Assembly: GCA_016875435.1 (NCBI GenBank)
Contig: VGRE01000007.1
Coordinates: 1-41,571, forward strand
Reading direction: 5' to 3'
DNA from: Deltaproteobacteria bacterium
GTDB lineage: Bacteria > Myxococcota_A > UBA796 > SXON01
Length of the DNA: 41,571 bases
Position numbers and translations under genes: made by a program
Shown here: positions 18,058-24,736 of the stretch, in pieces
How the letters are laid out: the number at the start of each line of letters is the position of its first letter
Numbering within the stretch: the first letter of the stretch is position 1
Notes under the pieces: model-generated
Seen by the model: the letters and a program-made list of their open reading frames with translations, nothing else
Databases searched by the model: none
Told to the model about the DNA's origin: nothing

Positions 18058-19038
18058 ATGTCTTCGAAGTTTCGCCGCGCTCTGTTTGCCCTCGTCACCC
18101 TCGTGGGGGTGCTCGCCCTAGCGGAGGTCGGCGCCCGGACCTACGGCGGGGTCGTGCGGGCCATGTCGCGCGAGGGAAGCAGCACCGGGGCGGGCGGCCT
18201 GGCCGTGGTGTGCGTGGGGGATAGCTGGGTGAACGGCTACGGGGTGAGGCCCGGCGAGTCCTGGCCCGCCGTGCTCGCGAGCGCCGTCGCGGCGGCGGGC
18301 GGGCCACCGATCACCGTGGAAAACCTTGGCGCCTCGGGCACCAACCCGCTCGAGGCCGCCCAGGCCCTCGCGCGCCGCGTGGAGTCCGCAGGGCCGATCG
18401 ACCTCGTGTTCGCGCTGGTGGGGATGAACCCCGGACTCGAGTACCCGGGCGAGGCCCGCGCCGGCGGGGTGTTGCGCGCCGCGCGGCCCTATCTCTCGCA
18501 CTCCGCCGTTTACCGGCTGCTCACCCAGGTGGTGTGGCGGGCCGAGCTGGGCGCCGACGCCGTGCTCGCCGGGAGCGTGCAGGGCACGTACCGTCACGTG
18601 AAGGGCGGCCTCGTCGAATCGCGCGAGGAGGCCGCCCGGCACGAGCAGCTCGAGTCCGAGCGCCTCGCCACCGACGTCGCGCGCATGGACGCGCTCGCGA
18701 CCATAGCGGGGGGCAGCCTGGTGTTGCTCAACTATGCGCTGCCGCCCATCTTGCTGGCCGACCCAAACTTCGTGGCGCCGGTGGTGAACCGCCGGATCGA
18801 AGTGGCAGCGACGCAGAACGCGGTGCCGCTGATCGACATGCAGGCGGAGTACCTCCGGCGCGGTGTGCAAGGCCCCGAGGTGGTGATCGGGGGCGCTGCG
18901 GGCCTCCGACCGTCGTTGCCCGGGGGACGGGCGGGCGCGTCTGGCGACGCGAGGTCTGGCGGCTACGAGCTTCACCCCAACGTCCAGGGCCACGCCATCT
19001 ACGCCGACGCGGTCGCGCGCTACGTCGTCGCCCGCTAG
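18058..19038 (+). CDS. SGNH-fold hydrolase-like protein (SGNH-3)
   Basis: 326 aa with an N-terminal helix (LFALVTLVGVLALAEVGART). Block I is VVCVGDSWVNGYGV with S56 and block II is VENLGASGTNPLEA. The block III Asn position reads ALVGMNPGLEYPG rather than GxND. Block V is GGYELHPNVQGH, with H306 and Glu304 where Asp is usual. The catalytic Ser and His are therefore kept, but other residues depart from the canonical set, so activity is less certain than for its neighbours. The ATG at 18058 is used; the in-frame extension upstream lies over the divergent lipoprotein gene. SGNH-4 starts 7 bp downstream. Confidence 0.84.
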   Translation: MSSKFRRALFALVTLVGVLALAEVGARTYGGVVRAMSREGSSTGAGGLAVVCVGDSWVNGYGVRPGESWPAVLASAVAAAGGPPITVENLGASGTNPLEAAQALARRVESAGPIDLVFALVGMNPGLEYPGEARAGGVLRAARPYLSHSAVYRLLTQVVWRAELGADAVLAGSVQGTYRHVKGGLVESREEAARHEQLESERLATDVARMDALATIAGGSLVLLNYALPPILLADPNFVAPVVNRRIEVAATQNAVPLIDMQAEYLRRGVQGPEVVIGGAAGLRPSLPGGRAGASGDARSGGYELHPNVQGHAIYADAVARYVVAR

Positions 19039-19045
19039 TCTCGCG

Positions 19046-20215
19046 ATGCGCATGTCCACCTCGCGCTGGCCTCGCCGTGCTGCCGCCCTCGCGCTCGGGC
19101 TGCTGCTCGCCCCGTGCGTCGGCGAGGTGGGAGCGCGGGTCTACCCACCCGACGCGGGCGCCGCGTTGTTGTACAACGCCCCCGCCGGCACGCCGCCCGA
19201 CATGTTCCGCTACGACAGCGCCGGCCGGCTGGTGCCCAACCCGGGCTTCGACGGCCACTACGAGTGGCTCGACCACTCCGTCAGCGTGCGGTTCGACAGC
19301 CGGGGCTTGCGCGGTCCTGAAACCCTTCCACCGGCCCCGCGCTGGCTCTCGGTGGGTGACTCTTTCGTGCTGGCGCGGCAGGTGGACGAAGCCGACACAT
19401 TCATGGCCCTGGCCAGCCCGGGCCTCGGCGCCAACCTGATCAACGCGGGCATGGACGGCTACGCCACCTGGGACTACCTGGCCCGCTACCTGGCGCTCGA
19501 CCCGGTGGTGGAGGCCGAAGCCGTGCTGGTGACGCTCTTCGTGGGCAACGATCCCGCGCAGGACGACGGCCCGAGCGCCATTCCCCGCGGGGGCGATCCC
19601 TTCGCTCGGGTGCCGCTCGCGCCCCACGCCGACACCGCCGACAACGCGTTCGCGCTGTTCCGGATCGCGCACGAGTCGCCGACGCCCACCGAGGCTTTCC
19701 TATTTCGGCACAGCGCGCTCTTCGCGTGGTGGCGCGTGTTCGACGCGCTGGCCGCGCGCGACCCGCTCGACCAGCAACGGCAAGCTCGGTTCCGCCAGGA
19801 GCTGCTACCGTTCAGCGAGGAGGGGGCGTCGAAGGTGCAGCGGCTCGCCGGGGCCACGGGCAACGCGCTCGACGCCTTCAAGAGGTTGGCCAGCGCCCGG
19901 GGCGACCGCCTGCTGGTGGCGGTGGCCCCCGCCAGCTTCGCGCTCGACGCCGCCAGCACCTCGGCCACCCTCCACACTTTTGGGCTCGATGCGTCTCGAC
20001 CGGCCCCCACGAGCCTGCACGACGCGATCGTGGCCCGTGCTCGCGACCAGCGCATCGACACCTGCGACCTCCGCCCGGCGCTGGTGGCCGCGCGGCAGGG
20101 AGGCGAGGAGCCCTACTTCCGCTTCGAGGGGCACTGGAACCAGGCCGGCCACCGCGCCGTGGCCGAGGCCCTCGTCCGCTGTTTCGCAGGCTCGACCGGC
20201 GCTACGGGCTGGTGA
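19046..20215 (+). CDS. SGNH/AlgX-like acyltransferase-type protein (SGNH-4)
   Basis: 389 aa with a short N-terminal hydrophobic signal (AAALALGLLLAPCVGEVG). Block I is WLSVGDSFVLA with S106, block II is NAGMDGYATWDY, block III is FVGNDPAQD, and the C-terminal motif is FEGHWNQAGH with E361 and H363. The H-W-N-x-x-G-H arrangement resembles the HW motif of AlgX/AlgJ-like O-acetyltransferases, with Glu in place of the usual Asp. It is probably cotranscribed with SGNH-3 and overlaps the convergent lipoprotein gene by 14 bp. The substrate is unknown. Confidence 0.85.
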   Translation: MRMSTSRWPRRAAALALGLLLAPCVGEVGARVYPPDAGAALLYNAPAGTPPDMFRYDSAGRLVPNPGFDGHYEWLDHSVSVRFDSRGLRGPETLPPAPRWLSVGDSFVLARQVDEADTFMALASPGLGANLINAGMDGYATWDYLARYLALDPVVEAEAVLVTLFVGNDPAQDDGPSAIPRGGDPFARVPLAPHADTADNAFALFRIAHESPTPTEAFLFRHSALFAWWRVFDALAARDPLDQQRQARFRQELLPFSEEGASKVQRLAGATGNALDAFKRLASARGDRLLVAVAPASFALDAASTSATLHTFGLDASRPAPTSLHDAIVARARDQRIDTCDLRPALVAARQGGEEPYFRFEGHWNQAGHRAVAEALVRCFAGSTGATGW

Positions 20216-20975
20216 ACATCAACGTGGTGAAGGCATCGAGGCTGGCGTCGCCGGTGTAGCCGGTGGCGGCCTCGTCGATCGTGAGCGTGCCGCCGAGCAC
20301 CCACCCCGACTCGATGGGCTCGGCCGCGTACCAGGCGTTGACGGTGCTGCCGGCGGCGAGCCCCCAGGTGCTGGACGGGGTGACGGTGGCGCTGCCGTGG
20401 GCCTCGAAGGGGGCGAGGTAGTACACGGCGAGCACCGTCTCGCTCGTCTCGAGCGGTGGGCGCGTGCCCTCGGGCGCCTCGGTCACCGTCACCGAGGTGA
20501 TGGGGTCGTCGTAGATGTCCATCACGTCGCCCTCGCCGAACTCGATGTGCAGTCCGCCCACGTCGTAGCTGCCGCTGCCGTTGGTGCTGGTGCTGTCGCC
20601 GAGTTCGAGGAGCTGGATGTCGATGGTCACCACGTCGTCGACCACCCACGTGATCGGCGCGTACGGGGTGGCGTAGCCGAGGGTCTCGTCGCCTTGCACG
20701 TAGTAGCTCGCCACCTCGGGGCTGATGCCGGCCAGCGTGTAGCTGCCGTCGGCGCCGGTGCGCGCCGTCATGCACAGGCTGCGACACACGTTGACGCGGA
20801 AGTCGGGGAGGGGGGCGCCGTCGGGGTCGGTGACGACGCCGTTGACCTCGGCGCCTGCGTAGTCGCCGGTCTCACCCGTTTCCTGCGTGTCGGTGGTGCC
20901 GGTGTCGCCGGAGTCGGTGGTCTTGGAGGTGTCGGCGGTGTCGTCGCCGCACGCGAGCAGGAGCGCGAGGATCAT
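20202..20975 (-). CDS. Lipoprotein with carboxypeptidase-regulatory-like domain
   Basis: 257 aa. The signal peptide is very short, MILALLLAC, with lipid-anchored C9, followed by an Asp/Thr/Glu-rich spacer (GDDTADTSKTTDSGDTGTTD). A beta domain then reads VNGVVTDPDGAPLPDFRV and ARTGADGSYTLAGI, the hallmark of carboxypeptidase-regulatory (CarboxypepD_reg/TonB-plug-like) domains. The rest is beta-rich and without known motifs. The acidic Thr spacer is a frequent lipoprotein linker in Myxococcota. It is divergent from the kinase gene and convergent with SGNH-4 (14-bp overlap). No enzymatic residues are seen. Confidence 0.85.
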   Translation of the reverse strand: MILALLLACGDDTADTSKTTDSGDTGTTDTQETGETGDYAGAEVNGVVTDPDGAPLPDFRVNVCRSLCMTARTGADGSYTLAGISPEVASYYVQGDETLGYATPYAPITWVVDDVVTIDIQLLELGDSTSTNGSGSYDVGGLHIEFGEGDVMDIYDDPITSVTVTEAPEGTRPPLETSETVLAVYYLAPFEAHGSATVTPSSTWGLAAGSTVNAWYAAEPIESGWVLGGTLTIDEAATGYTGDASLDAFTTLMFTSP

Positions 20976-21042
20976 GGCGCCCTCATAGACGATGCGCGGC
21001 CGATCCACAAGCCGGACGGTTAGCGGGGTCGCGGAGGACCGC

Positions 21043-22533
21043 GTGTCCAACCCGCCCATCGCACCGCCCGCGCCGGAGGCCTTCGGCAAGTACCAGTTGC
21101 TCGAGCGCATCGCTCAGGGCGGCATGGCCGAGGTGTTCCGCGCCCGCTCGCACGGCGCCATGGGCTTCGAGAAGATCCTCGTGGTCAAGCGCATCCTCGA
21201 CACGCTGGCGAAAGACGAGGAGTTTCGCGACCTGTTCACCAACGAGGCGCGCATTGCCGCCGAGCTGAGCCACGTGAACATCGTGCAGGTGTTCGAGTTG
21301 GGCAAGGAGAACGAGCACCTCTACATCGCGATGGAGTACGTGCACGGCCTCGACCTGGCCCGGCTCTCCTCTCGCTCGCGGACCCTCGGCGACTTCCCCG
21401 TCAACCTCGCCCTGTTCGTCGTCGGCGAGGTGCTCAAGGCGCTGGCCTACGCGCATGCCGCCCACGACGCCGACGGCGAGGCGATGAACATCGTCCACTG
21501 CGACATCAGCCCGCAGAACGTGCTCATCAGCTTCTCGGGCGAGGTGAAGCTCACCGACTTCGGCATCAGCCGCGCCGCCATCCAGCGCGGCAACGAGAAC
21601 GTCATCCGCGGCAAGTACAGTTACATGTCGCCCGAGCAGGCCGAGTCGCGACACCTCGACGGGCGCTCGGACCTCTTCTCGCTCGGCACGATGCTCTACG
21701 AGATTCTCACCGGGAGGCGGCTGTTCAAGGCGGCCTCGCGCGACGAGACCCTCGCCCGCGTGCGCCGCGCCGAGGTCCCGAGCCCGCGACCCTACCGCAA
21801 GGAAATCAGCGAAGACCTCGAGGGCTTCATCCTGCGCACGCTGTCGCGACTCCCGGACGACCGATTCGCCGACGCGCACGAGATGTACGAGGCGCTCAGC
21901 AAGATCATCGTCTCGGAAGGCCACCGGGCCACGAACAACGACCTTGCCCAGTACCTGCGCGAGGTGATCGACGCGGCCACCGCGGCCGCCGCCGGGCACG
22001 TCGCGGCGAAGTCTCCGAAGTCACTCAAGACCGTCCCGCCGCAGCCGCTCGTGGCGCTGGCGCTCGAGGCCTCGCCGCCGCCGCGCTCGATCGCCTCGCC
22101 GCGCACCTCGATCGCCACGCTCTCGCAGGAATGGTTGTCGGTGATCGGCGACCAGGGGGGCGAGGTGTGGGAGCGCGGGGATGGGAGCCTTCTCGTCGTG
22201 TGGCAGGCGGGCACCGGTTTCAAGGAGACGGTTGGCCGGGCGGTGCGCACGGCGGTGGCCCTGCAGCGTCTCACCGCCCAGGCCGGCTACCGGCTCTCGG
22301 CCGGCATCGCGCCCGGCGTGGCGCGGGTGCGCCCCGACACGCACCGCCCGTCGGAGGGCTGGGAGCTCGCCGGCCCCTTCTACCTGGCGCGGTGGATGAT
22401 GAACCTGTCAGCTCACCGTGGCCGCGTGTTGCTCACCGAGGTGGGGGCCAAGCAGATCGACCAGCCGACGGTGATGCTCGGCCGCATCCCCATCCAGGGC
22501 AACCGGTACATCAACCTGCACGAGGTTGCCTAG
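21043..22533 (+). CDS. Ser/Thr protein kinase with a C-terminal cyclase-like domain
   Basis: 496 aa, apparently cytoplasmic (no membrane helix). Residues ~17-285 form a eukaryotic-like kinase: glycine loop IAQGGMAEVF, ATP lysine K49, catalytic loop VHCDISPQNV (D154) and metal-binding LTDFGIS (D172), then YMSPEQ. The catalytic loop is HCD rather than HRD, so activation-loop phosphorylation may not be required. After a linker, residues ~360-496 read like a class III nucleotide cyclase fold without its metal Asp pair: VWERGDGSLLVVW, a helix with AVRTAVALQRL, then LSAGIAPGV and RGRVLLTE. The start is the GTG at 21043, preceded by GGAGG at 6 nt; an in-frame ATG at 20992 is less likely. The last 4 bp overlap the convergent exonuclease gene. 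Confidence 0.88.
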   Translation: MSNPPIAPPAPEAFGKYQLLERIAQGGMAEVFRARSHGAMGFEKILVVKRILDTLAKDEEFRDLFTNEARIAAELSHVNIVQVFELGKENEHLYIAMEYVHGLDLARLSSRSRTLGDFPVNLALFVVGEVLKALAYAHAAHDADGEAMNIVHCDISPQNVLISFSGEVKLTDFGISRAAIQRGNENVIRGKYSYMSPEQAESRHLDGRSDLFSLGTMLYEILTGRRLFKAASRDETLARVRRAEVPSPRPYRKEISEDLEGFILRTLSRLPDDRFADAHEMYEALSKIIVSEGHRATNNDLAQYLREVIDAATAAAAGHVAAKSPKSLKTVPPQPLVALALEASPPPRSIASPRTSIATLSQEWLSVIGDQGGEVWERGDGSLLVVWQAGTGFKETVGRAVRTAVALQRLTAQAGYRLSAGIAPGVARVRPDTHRPSEGWELAGPFYLARWMMNLSAHRGRVLLTEVGAKQIDQPTVMLGRIPIQGNRYINLHEVA

Positions 22534-23306
22534 TCGACCAGCCTGAGGCGGTCGAGGCGGAAGGTGCGCGAGGCCCGCCGCAGGTGGCAGTGGGCCACCA
22601 CCCGGGAACGTCCGAGCTTCACCACGGTGATCTCGCGGCGGCTCGCGGCTCCGCTGTCGCCCGACACGTAGTCGACGAGCAGCCGCTCGCCGCTCTGCTG
22701 GGCGGCGGCGAGGCGCTGGCGCACGCGTTCGAGTTCGCCCTTGTCGCGGGGCTGGCACAAGTCGAGCAGGCCGGGCAGGTCGAGATCGCCCGCGGGGTCG
22801 GCGGCAGCCACGAGGCGCCGGGCGAGGAGAAAGGTGGCGTGGGCATCGTCGAGGGCCCGGTGTTCCACCTCGCGAGGCAGGTCGAAGCGTTCCCGCAGGG
22901 CCGAGAGGCGGTGGTCGCCCACGGCGAGCAGGCGCCGGGCAAGGAGCAAGGTGTCGACCACCGGCTGCTCCGGTCGCGACACGCCGGCGCGGGCGCACTC
23001 CATGTCGAGGAAGCCGATATCGAAGTCGGCGTTGTGACAGGCGAGCACCGCGCCCTCGATACGCCGGAGCAGCTCGGGCAACACCGAGGCAAAGCGCGGT
23101 GCCGTGGCCACCATCGCGGCGGTGATGCCGTGCACCCCGGTGGCCGCCATGGCTCGGTCGGGATGCACCAGGGTGCTCCACCGGCTGGGCTCCGCGTCGA
23201 GTGGCCCGCGCACCACGGCAACCTCCACCACCCGGTCGCCCTCGTCGGGATCGAGGCCGGTGGTCTCGAAGTCGAGCGCGGCGTAGTCGAGATCGAGCAG
23301 GCGCAC
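22530..23306 (-). CDS. DnaQ-like 3'-5' exonuclease with WYL-like C-terminal domain
   Basis: 258 aa. The N-terminal ~170 residues are a DEDDh exonuclease: LDFETTGLD (D12, E14), HNADFDIGF (D94 or D96), and HRALDDAHA (H149, D154). This is the proofreading fold of DNA polymerase III epsilon and many stand-alone exonucleases. After a linker with ERVRQRLAAA comes residues ~205-258, with GERLLVDYVSGD, then REITVVKLGRSRVVAHCHLR and TFRLDRLRLV, which closely follow the WYL-domain pattern (nucleic-acid or ligand-sensing fold). The start is GTG at 23306. It may act in DNA repair or RNA turnover; the fusion suggests ligand-controlled activity. The WYL-like call is by eye. Confidence 0.85.
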   Translation of the reverse strand: MRLLDLDYAALDFETTGLDPDEGDRVVEVAVVRGPLDAEPSRWSTLVHPDRAMAATGVHGITAAMVATAPRFASVLPELLRRIEGAVLACHNADFDIGFLDMECARAGVSRPEQPVVDTLLLARRLLAVGDHRLSALRERFDLPREVEHRALDDAHATFLLARRLVAAADPAGDLDLPGLLDLCQPRDKGELERVRQRLAAAQQSGERLLVDYVSGDSGAASRREITVVKLGRSRVVAHCHLRRASRTFRLDRLRLVD

Positions 23307-23348
23307 CAGGGCCTCCTACCCGCGCGGCGCCCTGCGAGCCGTAGCCCA

Positions 23349-24629
23349 CTACTCGAAGCTCTCGAAGCCCTCGACCTGCCCCAGCACGTGCAGGGGCTCC
23401 ACGTCCACGCGCCAGGACAGGGTGTCGTCGGCCTCGGCGTAGATGATCTCGCCGAGGGTGCCCCAGGAGGAGAGGTGACTGCCGTCGTCGAGGCGGTCGA
23501 AGTCGCCGAGCACGGCGGTCACGTAGCCGCCAGGGTGTTGCCACTGCCAGCTCAGCGTCGCCTCGCCGCCAGCAAGGGTGTACTCGGCCAGTCGCGACAC
23601 GCCGAGGTCGTAGCCGTTGTCGAAGATCGACAGGCCGTCGGCGGTCCACCCCGGGGCGTGCTGCGGCCCGAAGGCGTCGTCCACCGCGTAGTCGGAGTCG
23701 GGCCCGCCGACGATGAAGTCGATGTCGCCCGTCGCGCGCTCGACGGCGACGACGCAGGTGCAGCGGAGGATCGACACGAGGTAGCGGTCGGTGGCCTCGT
23801 CGTAGGCCAGGCCGTTGGCGTGGTTCCAGTCGGCGCCCTCGGGGTAGGCCTGCACCCCCCAGCCCTCGTTCTCCTCCACCTCGAAGTGGTCGAAGGCGTT
23901 CCATATGGTGCGCTGCGTGCCGTCCTCGGCCACCTCGACGATGGTGTCGCCCACCACGTCCTCGCCGTCGATCTGTCGCGCCTCGCCCACCAGCGTGGCG
24001 AAGCCGCCGCCGGGCAGCGGCAGGACCTCGTGGTGGGCCATGGGCAGGGGGTAGGTCACCCGGTCGCGCCCGTCATCGGACAGGAACACCGCGTGCGCGT
24101 CGGGCAGGTAACTATGAGTCGCGACGAGATACAGCACGCCACCGTCGACCTTGTGCAGGAAGGCCACCGTGCCCAGGCCTTCGACGAGGTCGTACCACAC
24201 CACTTGCCCGGCCGCGTCGAGCACCACCACGCCGCTGCCCTCGTCGGGGGCCTCGAGCCAGCTCGCGAGGATGAAGCGCGGCGCGAGCGGGCCGTCGTCG
24301 ACGACGGTGAAGGGCGGTATCTCGACGGGGAGGGGACCCGTCTGCGCGGCGAGCGGCTCGCTCACCCAGTCGCCCACGTGCACGGTGAGCTCGAGCGTGG
24401 CTTCGGCCCCGGCGCCGTACACCACCGCGCGCCCCTCGGCGCCGTCGAAGCGCTGCCCCTCCCACTCCACCCAGGCCTCGGCCTCGGGCGGCGAGTAGCT
24501 CACCTCCACCAGCGTCGAGATCTCCTCGCTGGTCGCGACGCTGGCCGTGTAGCTGGGATCGGAGGCGCAGGCGGGGAGAAGCCACACGGGTCGGCACCAT
24601 AGCACCGGGAGTCGCCGGGCCGATCGCAT
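23349..24629 (-). CDS. Arylsulfotransferase-like lipoprotein
   Basis: 426 aa. The N-terminus (RLPVLWCRPVWLLPAC) ends in a plausible lipobox. After an Ig-like strand-rich region (~30-110) comes a beta-propeller-like body with repeated short strands, containing HHEVLPLPGGGFATLV, ADWNHANGLAYDEATDRYLV and FGPQHAPGWTADG. The HANGL and QHxP segments are typical of the arylsulfotransferase (ASST) family, which moves sulfate between phenolic compounds. Whether the catalytic histidines are all present cannot be judged by eye. The ATG at 24629 is used; a GTG seven codons later is also possible. It lies 107 bp downstream of the MopE operon, on the same strand. Confidence 0.78.
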   Translation of the reverse strand: MRSARRLPVLWCRPVWLLPACASDPSYTASVATSEEISTLVEVSYSPPEAEAWVEWEGQRFDGAEGRAVVYGAGAEATLELTVHVGDWVSEPLAAQTGPLPVEIPPFTVVDDGPLAPRFILASWLEAPDEGSGVVVLDAAGQVVWYDLVEGLGTVAFLHKVDGGVLYLVATHSYLPDAHAVFLSDDGRDRVTYPLPMAHHEVLPLPGGGFATLVGEARQIDGEDVVGDTIVEVAEDGTQRTIWNAFDHFEVEENEGWGVQAYPEGADWNHANGLAYDEATDRYLVSILRCTCVVAVERATGDIDFIVGGPDSDYAVDDAFGPQHAPGWTADGLSIFDNGYDLGVSRLAEYTLAGGEATLSWQWQHPGGYVTAVLGDFDRLDDGSHLSSWGTLGEIIYAEADDTLSWRVDVEPLHVLGQVEGFESFE

Positions 24630-24736
24630 CGAGGTGGCGACCGGCCTCGACGAGATCCCGGGTACGAGCTCAACCCGGGCGACGCCCCGGGAATCGTGTC
24701 CCCTCCCATCGAGCAAGCGGAGTTCTGGGCCGCGTT
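24630..24736. other. Intergenic stretch with three CCCGGG palindromes
   Basis: Three CCCGGG hexamers fall within about 40 bp (around 24657-24693). They could fold alternative hairpins in the minus-strand transcript between the MopE gene and the arylsulfotransferase-like gene, such as a terminator or attenuator, but no U-tract follows. No gene is visible. Confidence 0.3.
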
